A stretch of DNA of 64,000 nucleotides from Chlamydomonas sphaeroides (taxonomy: Eukaryota; Chlorophyta; Chlorophyceae; Chlamydomonadales; Chlamydomonadaceae), in NCBI GenBank assembly GCA_001662425.1, contig BDDC01000106.1:1-64000 (forward strand). The letters are read 5' to 3'. Numbering within the stretch: position 1 is the first letter of the stretch; the number at the start of each line of letters is the position of its first letter. The notes beneath the pieces were generated by a model. The model made no database searches and was not told where the DNA came from. It was given only the letters and a program-made list of their open reading frames with translations. Of this stretch, positions 46,487-55,888 are shown piece after piece. Both the position numbers and the translations under genes were made by a program.

Positions 46487-47455
46487 CCCTCAAGCGCGGG
46501 GCCGCAGGGACATTGGGGCTGGCGTGCGGTGGCGGCGTGCCGGACAGCCGCTGGCCGCGTGTGCTGGCGGGCGTGTGGCGCGGGGCTGGGGACGGCTGCG
46601 GTGATGTACACCGATCGCGGGCTGGCGCTGGGTTGGGTGGGCAGCGTGAGGGTGCAGGTGGTTGTGGTCCGCATGCAGGTGTGGGGGGTGGGTCCAGCAG
46701 GCGGGCTGGCCGGGAAGGCCAATGCCTTACGGTGCCGCTGTCAGACCGGCTGAAGCGCTGACGCCATGATCGCTTCAAGGCATTAAGACCAAGGGAAGTG
46801 CTAGTGCCAGGTCGCTTGGGGCTATTATTGGGCATATTACAGCCATCTACAGGTTCCCCTGCCCCCGGCCCCGCAGCAGCTCGCAACCGGTCATCCTCAC
46901 GGCGCCCGGCGCCCGGCAGCAAGTGCAGCGAGTGTGGTCGGAAGTGCACTCACGGGGCGCAGCTGTGCAAAACAGCACAACAGCCGACTGGTACAGCCGA
47001 GTTCGCATTCAAGAAAGTAGCATGGCCTACGAGCATCCTGAAGTGGGCCCACCCATCACGAATTCAATCACCCATTCAATCTACATGAACTGGTCAGCGG
47101 TTTCGAAACGCATCCCCCAGCAAGCATGCCCCGGGGGAAGGCCCCACAGCAGACCACAGCAGACCAACCCACGCAGCGCCCGGACGGCCGTTCCGGTGCC
47201 GGCAGGGTCCTGCCCATCCCCTGGGAATGGGCCCCCAGACTTGCCACCAACGCATGAACATGCGTCGTGCGCCGTCCCTGGCCACGGGCTCGCTGTCGTG
47301 GGCTCGCTGTCGGCCGCGCGAATCCAATCAAAGGTTGCCGCCGCCAGCCGGAGCAGCTGCGACCCCCGCGCCCGCGCCGCTCTCGCTGCGGGCCACTGGG
47401 CGCACGCGGCCCTGCGACATCGCAGTGGGGCGACTGGACCCGCCACCTTGGCCCC
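46487..47455. other. convergent intergenic region
   Basis: It lies between the stops of the SHPRH-like gene and LITAF gene 2. TTACA at 46837-46841 gives a minus-strand TGTAA suited to LITAF 2. No plus-strand TGTAA was seen for the SHPRH-like gene, and no further gene is supported. Confidence 0.45.
46837..46841 (-). terminator. TGTAA polyadenylation signal (minus strand)
   Basis: TTACA on the plus strand, about 615 bases beyond the stop of the second LITAF gene. Confidence 0.45.
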
Positions 47456-49139
47456 TTAGATGATCTTGGCCTGGCCCAGGACGCGGTTGCACTTGCTGCA
47501 GGCGTGCGTCGTGTCTGCGGGAGGCCGGGGAAGTGGGGCATGCACAGGACACGGGTCAGCAGGCAAGGCCGGGAAGCTGCGAGCACCTGGCAGCACCTGC
47601 GACACACTCGCAGTCGTTGGTCAAGTGCCGGCTCCCACGATCGCTGACCCCGCAGCTTGTGGCCGGCCCTGCCCAGCCCATCCCAGCCAGCCCAACCCCG
47701 CCCCGCCCCGCCTAGCCCGTCCCGTCCTCGTTTGGCCCGGCCCGAGCTCTACTCAGCCCAAGCCAGGCCCAGGTCCGCTCACCCTTGCACGAGTCGACGC
47801 AGAAGGGGATGAGGCAGCAGCCCCAGCCGCAGCCCACGATGCACAGGCCGCCCGCCATGAGCCTGGAGGTCAAGAGTGGGGGCGGCAGGCGGGAACAGCC
47901 CTCAGCAGGGCGGCACGGCTATACTGAAGCGCAGGGCCAGGGCCACCCAGAGCTCGACGTCCGACCATCGCCAGGTGCCCAGTCCGGGAACCTGGTTGCA
48001 GTTGCATGCACACATGGCGGTGCTACATGTGTCGCCCCTCACCAGGTGCCCAGGCCCGGCTGCTTGTTGGTGACGGTCGTCACCTCGACCTGGCACTGCG
48101 GGCAGATCACCTGGAGGTAAGGGGAGGGGAGGAGGAGGTGCTGAAAGGCCGGTCGGGGAGCGGGCAGGCGACGAGCACAGGCCGGGCGCGCGAGCGAGGG
48201 CAGCATGCACGCGGCGGACAGGGGTGACCGCGGCCTGAGGCCGGTCGTGCAGGCGTCAGGCGGGTCCGTGCCGACGAGGACACACGTGCGGCTGTGGCGA
48301 GATGGGTGTGAAGTCCCGACGCGGCGCCAGCGCTCTTGCCAGGATGGGGTGGGCCGGAGCGGGGTAGCGTGGCTGCTGGAAGAAGGGGATCCCGACGCCG
48401 CGCACCCCCGACTGCGCCCTGCCGTAGCTGCGCCCAGCCGTAGCTGCGCCCCGGCTAAGCTGCGTGCTGGCGATGCTGCGCGCTCACCTGGATGGGGTGG
48501 GCCGGCCAGTAGTTTGGCATCTGATTGAGCACGGGGACGGCGCCGGGCATCACGACCACCTGTGGTGCCACGGGCGTGTAGCCGGGCGGCACCTGGCGGG
48601 GCGAGGGGTAAGGAAACGGTTAACCAGGGTTTCGGCAGGGTCGGCAGCGCCAGGATTGGCCGCAGGGCGCGCGGCCGGCAAGGACTGGGGGTGTACCATG
48701 GGAGTAACGAACTAGGTGCCAAGGACTGGGGGTGGATGGGACTAGCGCCGTTGGATGTGTGGCGACGGCGTGCGAGGGCCCACGAGGCGCCGTACGTGTT
48801 GGGGCCACGCTGCCCTGCGGAGTGCCTCACCGGCTGCCCTGGCTGAAGCGTGTAGACCTGGGGCGCCGGGTACGCGCCCGGCGGGTACACGCCAGGCTGG
48901 GCTCCGGGAGGGTACGCCCCCGGCGCTGGCGCGCCAGGAGGGTAGGCGCCGGGCTGCGGAGCGCTGGGAGGGGGCGCCATGGGGTTGGACGGCCCAGGAG
49001 GGTAGCCGGCGGGTGCTTGGTTGACGGGAGGGTAAGCACCGGCAGGCGCCGGGACCGCTGGATGCCCGGTCACCGGCTGGCCCTCAGCTGGCGGCGGTGG
49101 CATCGGAGCATAGAGGGGCTGGGGGTCGTCGGCGCCCAT
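47456..49139 (-). CDS. LITAF-domain (SIMPLE-like) membrane-associated protein 2
   Basis: Five minus-strand exons in phase: 49139-48831, 48592-48488, 48110-48043, 47862-47783 and 47514-47456, 206 residues. The N-terminal ~100 residues are a Pro/Gly/Ala/Tyr-rich tail with repeated GAYPPGAP units. Exon 2 carries a PPGY motif (PPxY, a WW-domain ligand) and NYWPAHP. The LITAF domain has CPQC (residues 141 and 144), GLGTW, a hydrophobic segment with CCLIPFC, then HACSKC (193 and 196) and LGQAKII. It is a clear paralogue of the gene at 17090. The last two exons have the same lengths (80 and 59 bases) and phases, but this copy has one more intron, placed just before the first CxxC. An endosomal or lysosomal membrane location is inferred from the family. 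Its 5' end is divergent from the homocysteine methyltransferase gene, 473 bases away. Confidence 0.88.
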
Positions 49140-49612
49140 ATCAGGTGCGGCTGCTCGCGACTTCTTGAAGCGAAGAAGGTAGCAAGAATGTGGTGAACGA
49201 ACGGCCTAAGGTTGACGACAGGGCCGGCTGCTGGCTTCGCTGTTGCGGGCGTCGCTGTTGCGGGACGCGTGTTACGTATGGGCCTGTGTGTGTCGATACT
49301 GAAGTCGCCGAGTCCGCAACTATCTACTCGCGTACTCTGGAGTGGGTGCGTTTTGGGAGTGGTGAGTTCCTCGTTATTATACTGTGTGCGTTCGTGCATC
49401 GGCATGGGCTGTGGGCCGCGTTCCCGGACCTGCCGATACGCGATACCCGGCACGCACATCACGGCGATCACCCGCGAAGCCCCAACCGTCCGGCGATCAC
49501 CCGATATCCCGAACTGCGGTGCCTTGTGCTTTAGCGCCCAATTCTTACGCACACCCCGCATCAGGCTACAATGCCCACAGGGCTCTAACAGCAGCCCAGC
49601 AACGACTGCGCC
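49140..49612. promoter_or_regulatory. bidirectional promoter region between LITAF 2 and homocysteine methyltransferase
   Basis: The two start codons are 473 bases apart and face away from each other. No named element was recognised. Confidence 0.45.
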
Positions 49613-51024
49613 ATGGATGCCCTGCGCGAGCTTATCGCACAGCAGAACGGCATCGCACTGCTCGATGGTGCCCAGGGAACTGAGCTGGAGCGCAGGGGCG
49701 TGGACCTGGGCAAGAGCAAGCTGTGGAGCGCGCAGCTGCTTATCGATGACCCCGACCTTGTTCGCGAGGTTCACGCCGACTACTTGCGCGCTGGCTCAGG
49801 TGCTGCTGCATCACGATCGGAGCGCTGGAAGCGCCTCCAGCAACGCCTAGGGCGCGCATGTCGCCATGTCCAAGGCGGCCTTTCTTTGGAGCCCCGCCCC
49901 CTACTCGGACCCGACCCCAGTCGTGGTCTCCAACACACTGACGCCCCGGCCCTCGCCTCGCAGACATCATCACCACCTTCACCTACCAGGCCAGCCTGCC
50001 TGGCCTGCTTGACGCCGGCCTGGACGCGGCCGCCGCAGCGGCGCTGCTCAACAAGGCAGTCGACCTGGCCGACCTGGCGCGGCAGCAGTTCCTCGCAGAG
50101 CAGGACAAGGAGCTGCAGGAGCAGGGGCTTGCAGCGCAGCCTCCAGCGGAACTGCCTGCTGCTGCAGAGCTGGTTGGCGGCAGCAGCAACGGCAGCAGCT
50201 CGGCGGCGGAGGCCGGCCCCGGCGCGGCAGGTGCTGGCGGCGCGCCGCCGGGGGCGCAGCCGCGGCGGCGGCGGCGGAGGCCACTGGTCGCCTTCTCGTG
50301 CGGTTCGTACGGCGCTTACCTGGCGGACGGGTCCGAGTTTCGCGGCGAGTACGGCAAAACCATGAGCCACGAGCAGCTGGCCGAGTTCCACCGCTCCCGT
50401 CTGGAGCCCGTACGGCACCGGCCGGAGGTCGACTTGATTGCCTTCGAGACGGTGCCCTGCCTGCGTGAGGCGGAAGCCATCGTGCAGCTGCTGCGGGCCG
50501 AGGCGTACGGCAAGCCCGCCTGGATCAGCTTCAGCTGCCGCGATGCCGCCCACACGTGCGCCGGCGAGTCGCTGGCAGCCGAGTGCGTGCCGCTGCTGGC
50601 GGCGGCGGCGGCGGAGGGGCTGTTAGCGGCGGCGGGCGTCAACTGCACCGCGCCGCGCTTCATGGGACAGCTGCTGGCGGCGGCGCGGCAGGGCCTGGCG
50701 GCGGTGGAGCCGCCGCCAGCCGCGGAGCCCGCAGGTGGCGCATCAGCCCAGCCGCAAGCGCCGCCGCCGCCGCTGCTGCTGCTGTGCTACCCGAACACGG
50801 GAGAGGAGTGGGACGGCGCGGGTCGCTGCTGGCGGCACTGCCCGGACGACATTGCGGAGCCGGAGCTGTTCGCGGAGGCCGCACACGGCTGGGTGCGGGG
50901 CGGGCCGGGCGTGGCGCTGGTGGGCGGATGCTGTCGCACGGGCCCCGCCCACATCGCGGCGCTGCGGAGGCGGCTGGTGGACGGTCCGGCGGCAGCCGGG
51001 GCAGGCGCGGCGGCGGGGAGGTAG
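49613..51024 (+). CDS. HMT: homocysteine S-methyltransferase
   Basis: Two exons, 49613-49799 and 49964-51024, join in phase to give 415 residues. The enzyme moves a methyl group from S-methylmethionine (or S-adenosylmethionine) to homocysteine, making methionine; it is normally cytosolic in plants. Family marks are in order: LLDGAQGTELERRG at residues 16-29, SDIITTFTYQ at the exon junction, FSCGSYGAYLADGSEFRGEYG, FETVPCLREAEA, FSCRD, GVNCTAP (first zinc Cys) and GGCCRTGP (the Cys pair) near the C terminus. All three zinc-binding Cys are therefore present. A low-complexity insert of roughly 60 Ala/Ser/Gly/Arg residues sits before FSCGSYG, and another Pro/Ala insert follows the first zinc Cys; both look like loop expansions. 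TGTAA at 51592-51596 probably ends the transcript. Confidence 0.92.
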
Positions 51025-53221
51025 CTGCGTCAGGGGAGATATCCTCGGTCTTGGGTCCATGGGGGGTTGCAAGGGCGTTGTGGCAGCTACGGCACTCGTG
51101 GAGACGCACGAGTCAAATGAGGGACATGGATGAGGTTGGAGGTGTGCTGTCGGTTTCGTGGTGTGGTAATGGGTAGGCCGGCAGGCGCATGCCCGTCGCG
51201 CCTACGCCGTGTGTGTGTTGCTCATGTTCCAGGGCGCTGCTGTCGGTACAAGAGCTAGATGGGAACCAAGCGTTAAGCTCTAAGCCCAGCTGGGCAGCTC
51301 GTGCTCGCCTGCGTCGCTCGGAGGGTGTGGCTCCGCTCGGCGCCGAGCGCGCAGGCGGCGCTGACCTGGCCTCATGGCTTGCTGCTGTCTGGCACCGCAG
51401 GGCTGCGTGCGTGTGCCTGCTGCATGCATGCCTATCACACGTTCATGTCACTCGTTATATTACTTTCCTCCTGTTCAAACGCATTTGGTAATGTGAGTCT
51501 CTGGTTGGCGCCATGCGGCGCTGCCAAGTGGCAAGGCCCGGGCAACAGTTGGGGACACAAACGCGTGGAATGCTTTCCGACGGTAGGACCGTGTAACGGC
51601 AGCGCAATGCACCCTGCCCCCGAGCTGCACACCAGCGCTCCGCCACAGCCGTGGACCCACCGTGCACCACCGCCGCAGGTCGTGCCACCGCCGTGCCACC
51701 AGGAGACGCCACGGCGGCCCCAGGCCGGCGCGCGTCGCCGTCCATGCTCACGCGCCTCGCGGTGGGCCCCCAGTGGCACCATAGCATGCGTAAAGTGCTC
51801 GGTTGAAGGCTCCCGAGCTAACCCAGGCCAGCGTTGCTCGCCCCGCATGAGCACAGCCCATGCCGCAGCCCGCAAGTGTCACGCCATGCCACAGCGCAGT
51901 GCCCAGTCCAATCCATTTCCACATGACAGGAAACCTGACAACCAACGCGGCCGCCCCTCCCCCCTCGCCACCCAGCCGCTCCAGGTGTAAGGCGCCATAC
52001 AATGACAACATTCCGGCGATCCATGCTCCCCTGACTGTATCGCGCCTTAGCTTTGCCGCGCTTGCCCCTGGCAGCCGGGGGCGGCGGCACAAGTTCCAAC
52101 GGTTTCGTTGACCTCATCTCTGCATCATCCGCTCAGGCCGCCGTCGCAGCGCATGGGCACACCGCCGCCCCTCCGACCTTACACGCATTACGGCATGTAC
52201 GGGAATAGCAGAATTCACAGTCGGCGGCACCAAGCGCACCCTTGCACCCGCAACGTAGATAGCACCCAATGCGTCTGCATACCACATGGCTGGACGGAGC
52301 CCGCCGCCGTCGCGCTGCCCCACTGCCCGAGCAGGAGGACCCGCTGCGACCCACAGCCCCGAGCCCCCACCCAGCCCTCCCCGTCATCATACCGCGGCGC
52401 ACCCCATGGCACAGCATCGAGGGCCTCTTCCAAGAAAAGCCTGCCTGAGCGGGACCGGGCGCAACACCGGCCGGCGTGCGTTGCCTCCGGTGCCGCGGCG
52501 GCCGGCGGCGCGGAAGCTGTACATGCTGGCCCTGCCCTGGGCCGCCGCGCGCTGCCGCACAGGTGCGTGCGTGCGCCCCTGCATGCATGGGCGGGCGGGC
52601 GCAGTGGCGCCGAGCGGGCGGGCAGCGGGCGGGCCGCCGCCGGCGCAGCCGCCCTCCCTCCAGCAGGCACATGGCGCCGCAGGCCACTGTGCCACGGCTA
52701 CGAGAGTACGGGGCTACGGGGCTACACACACGGCGCGTGTCGGGTATCTGTGGATTAATATGAACACACGTAAGCGTATGTACAGGCACGCAGCACAAAC
52801 CATGTGTCCTGGTGCAACTCTGCATGTATGGCATATCCGTCCACTGAACGAAGCAGCGCGCCATGTGACGTGGGCAACTCAGTGTGCGCTCGGCCCACGC
52901 TCTGGTCGGAGCCGCGGGGCGTACTGTGTGGCGCGTCCTCGTCCTCTCCCCTCTACAACGATCAGTGTTGTCCCACATAGCCCTGGGCCCCCGGGCCGGG
53001 GCGCCACACGGAGCCTGCGCGGACACAGCTGCCGGTGCAACCGCCGCGCCACCGCTTTCGGCGCCGCCTTGCATCGGGGGGCGGGATGGCCAGGCGGCCG
53101 CCGGGGCGCGGCTGCGGAGCGCAGCCTCGGCCGCGTCGGCCGCTGCAGCCGCAGGGCTTGTCTTGGGCGCAACCGCTTTCCATCCGGGCCTGCAGCACGG
53201 CCATGGCCCAACGACCCGCGC
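51025..53221. other. convergent intergenic region
   Basis: It probably holds the 3' UTRs of the homocysteine methyltransferase (TGTAA at 51592-51596) and of the minus-strand coiled-coil gene (TTACA at 52179-52183). A plus-strand open frame at 52286-53254 has no domain and partly overlaps the coiled-coil gene in antisense, so it is not called. Confidence 0.45.
51592..51596 (+). terminator. TGTAA polyadenylation signal
   Basis: It lies about 570 bases after the stop of the homocysteine methyltransferase gene. Confidence 0.5.
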
Positions 53222-55060
53222 TCACGGCCTTGGGCCCCAGCTCCAGCCGCTTGAGATCCCACCCAGCCACCGCGCCAAGCCGGCCCACCTCCATCGCCAG
53301 CCGCGCGCCTGCTCTGCCGCCAGGGACGCCGACAGCTGTGAGACGCGCGCCTGCTCTGCCGCCAGGGACGTCAGCAGCTGTGAGACGCGCGCCTGCTCTG
53401 CCGCCAGGGATACGAGCAGCTCTGAGACGCGCGCCTGCTCTGCCACCAGGGATACGAGCAGCTCTGAGACGCGCGCCTGCGTCTTTTCAAGGGACGCCTC
53501 CAGGGACGCCAATCGCTCTGAGCTGCGCGCCTGCGCCGCCTGCAGGGATGCCTCGAGGGAGGCCAATCGCTCTGAGCTGCGCGCCTGCTCCACCTGCAGT
53601 GACGTCTCCATGGACACCAGCAGCTCTGTCTTCCGAGCCTGTTCCACCTCCAGGGACGCCGACAGCTGCGAGACGCGCGCCTGCTCCGCCTCCAGGGACG
53701 TCTCAAGGAATGCCAACCGCTCCAAGCTGCGCGCCTGCTTCTCTTCCTGGGACGCCTCCAGGGAGGCCAACCGCTCTGAGCTGCGCGCCTGCTCCGCCTC
53801 CAGGGATACGAGCAGCTCTGAGCTGCGCGCCTGCTCCGCCTCCAGGGATACGAGCAGCTCTGAGCTGCGCGCCTGCTTTGCCTCCAGGGATACGAGCAGC
53901 TCTGAGCTGCGCGCCTGCTCCGCCTGCAGGGACGCTGACAACTCTGCGTTTCGCGCCCGCTCTGCCTGGCCCGCCTCCAGGGATGCCTCCAGGGACGCCG
54001 ACAGCTGCGAGATGTGCGCCTGCTCCGCAGCCAGCTGAGCCTGCAGCGACTGCACCTCCCCGGCAGCCTGCTCCTCCGCCTCCTTGGCCGCGGCCGATGA
54101 TGGCCCGGCGTCATTGCTGGCCTCCAGCGCTGCCGCCGTGCGCGCCCGTGGGGCGACGGCCCCTGCGCTGGCCGTGGCCTCGCCCATCGCGGCCTGCTTT
54201 GACGCCGCCGACACCGCGGCCTTGCTGGTCCGCTTAGCTGTTCGCTTAGCCTTCCCTGAAGCCGGCACCTCCGCCTCGGGGGCCTCGGCCTCGGTCGCAG
54301 CGGCCTCCGCCTCGGCCGGCGTAACTGCCTTGCGGCGGGTCCGCTTAGCGGCCGGCTGCGTTGCCTTGCCGCCGGCCGCCGGCTCCTCAGCACCCGCCGG
54401 ACCCTCAGCTGCAGCTGCCAGCGCCGCCAGCGCTTCCACCGTTGTAGCCACTCCCTTGGGCCTGGCCCGCGACCTGGCCCTGGGCTTGGCTTGCGGTACT
54501 TCGGCAGCTGCATCCGCGGCAGGCTCCGCCGCCGCGGCTACGTTGCCGACGTCGCCAACCACGGCCTGCTCCTCAGCGTCCGCCGCACCCGCGGCCGCGG
54601 CCGCCTGCTTGTCACTCCGGCCGTCGCGCTTGGCTGCGCCGCTTGCCATCTTGGCCTTGGCTCCTCGCCTGCCCCTTGTCGCCTCCGTAACCACCGCCGC
54701 CGCTTGCTTGCCGGCGCCATCGGCAGCGGCCGCACCTGCACCGCCGGCGCCGTCTCCGTCAGCCGCCGCTGCGGCCGCCACGGTGCCCTCCACCGCCTGC
54801 GCTGCCGCCGCCGCTGCGCCTTGTTGGTCGGTGGTACTGCCACTGGACTTGGGGCTGCTCACCAGCAGGGCTCTCGCCTTAGCCCTGGCGGCGACCACCA
54901 CGTGCTGGGGTCCCACACCAGCCTCCTGCGCCAAGGTAGGGATGAAGCGGGCGGGGGAGGCGGGCGGGGCTGAGCGGGCACGGCACAACCGCTGCTGCAG
55001 GTCAGCTGACACAGCTGCCGGCTGCCAGCCAATCGTAAGCGGGCATAGTAGAAGATTCAA
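53222..55060 (-). CDS. basic Ala-rich protein with a regular C-terminal coiled coil
   Basis: A single long open frame of 612 residues, with no intron needed; a short 5' exon cannot be excluded. I do not recognise a family. Residues 1 to ~330 are Ala-rich with basic patches (RGRRGAKAK, KPRARSRARPKG, KRTRRK, KRTAKRTSK), which resembles nuclear or chromatin-associated linker sequence. From about 335 to 590 a repeat runs almost without interruption. Its basic unit is 14 residues, SSELLVSLEAEQAR (two heptads), and a longer 18-residue form, SSERLASLEASLQAAQAR, is mixed in. Leu fills the core positions, and no proline breaks the run, so a long parallel or antiparallel rod is expected. The final ~22 residues are Trp/Gly-rich (GWRWRWAGLARW). 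A scaffold or structural role is the most that can be inferred. Confidence 0.7.
   Translation of the reverse strand: MNLLLCPLTIGWQPAAVSADLQQRLCRARSAPPASPARFIPTLAQEAGVGPQHVVVAARAKARALLVSSPKSSGSTTDQQGAAAAAAQAVEGTVAAAAAADGDGAGGAGAAAADGAGKQAAAVVTEATRGRRGAKAKMASGAAKRDGRSDKQAAAAAGAADAEEQAVVGDVGNVAAAAEPAADAAAEVPQAKPRARSRARPKGVATTVEALAALAAAAEGPAGAEEPAAGGKATQPAAKRTRRKAVTPAEAEAAATEAEAPEAEVPASGKAKRTAKRTSKAAVSAASKQAAMGEATASAGAVAPRARTAAALEASNDAGPSSAAAKEAEEQAAGEVQSLQAQLAAEQAHISQLSASLEASLEAGQAERARNAELSASLQAEQARSSELLVSLEAKQARSSELLVSLEAEQARSSELLVSLEAEQARSSERLASLEASQEEKQARSLERLAFLETSLEAEQARVSQLSASLEVEQARKTELLVSMETSLQVEQARSSERLASLEASLQAAQARSSERLASLEASLEKTQARVSELLVSLVAEQARVSELLVSLAAEQARVSQLLTSLAAEQARVSQLSASLAAEQARGWRWRWAGLARWLGGISSGWSWGPRP
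53290..54035 (-). repeat. coding repeat of 42-bp and 54-bp units
   Basis: DNA units of 42 bases (14 residues) and 54 bases (18 residues) repeat through the coiled-coil part of the minus-strand gene. Adjacent units between 53790 and 53920 are almost identical at the DNA level, which points to recent unit duplication or conversion. Confidence 0.85.
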
Positions 55061-55888
55061 TGCGCGGTCGGTCAGGGCTTATGAACGGCAGGGAAAGCCT
55101 GTCCTGTATGTCCGCGTCCCCCTGGCCTGTCCTGTCCAAGTCTGGCCGTGTCTGGTACACGACTCGACCGCCTCACTGTGCGTAATCTCGCGGTCTCGTC
55201 GGTGGCGCCGATTGTATGATCATCGCGCGGCGCGGCAGCGTAGACGAGCACCGGCCTGCGGGATAGGGCGGGGGCGAGTTGGCGGTTGTCATTTTGTCGT
55301 GGAGGTGAGGACGGCTAATGTCAGCTTGCAGTCGCAGAAGTCGATGCAGTCGCAAACAAGGCGATGCGGTGGCATTGGCCATGCTTGCCTGCGGCGCTGC
55401 AGCAGCGCAGCTGGGTGCGCGCGGCGCGGAATGCTGCAGCATGCCGAGTGCGCACTGCGTCCGAGCGACGGGCGACCGCAAAACTTCGCCGACAGCATCT
55501 GTAACGACTATCAATTGCGATATGGTGCGTCAAGGCCCGCCTCGAGCTAACAAGGCTGTTCGAGAAGGTTGCCCCTGCCGGGGTTAGACAAGAGGCACCA
55601 GCTAGTCGGTATGTGCTGGTGCGCAGGGTCGGTTTGTCTTGGGGCTGTGGCGGGGCCCAAGGGCTCCGACCTGCTCCGAGCTGGCCCTGTCGTTCTGGGC
55701 CGACCTGTCCCGCAGCAGACCCGCGGTTCACTCGTCAGCCTCCACTTGCAGCGGCTTCATACCAACCGTGCGCGCCTGCTGTCTTATGTAACCCTCCGCA
55801 TATACGTGCCCGTCCTGCTAGTGTCAGGAAGTGGCAGCCACACAACATCGACCGTGGCTGTTCGCACAGCATTGCAGAACGCGCTACC
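55061..55888. promoter_or_regulatory. divergent intergenic region
   Basis: It separates the starts of the coiled-coil gene (minus) and the TrmN6-like gene (plus). It should hold both promoters; no exon or element is supported. Confidence 0.4.

Noticed and set aside
52286..53254. 322-codon plus-strand open frame
   Set aside because: Its Pro/Arg/Ala composition, lack of any motif and overlap with the start of the coiled-coil repeat on the other strand suggest a shadow or UTR.
52884..54237. Long plus-strand repeat ORFs (SCETRACSAARD-type and PALPPGTPTA-type)
   Set aside because: They are the other reading frames of the 42/54-base repeat; only the minus-strand frame gives a proper heptad pattern.
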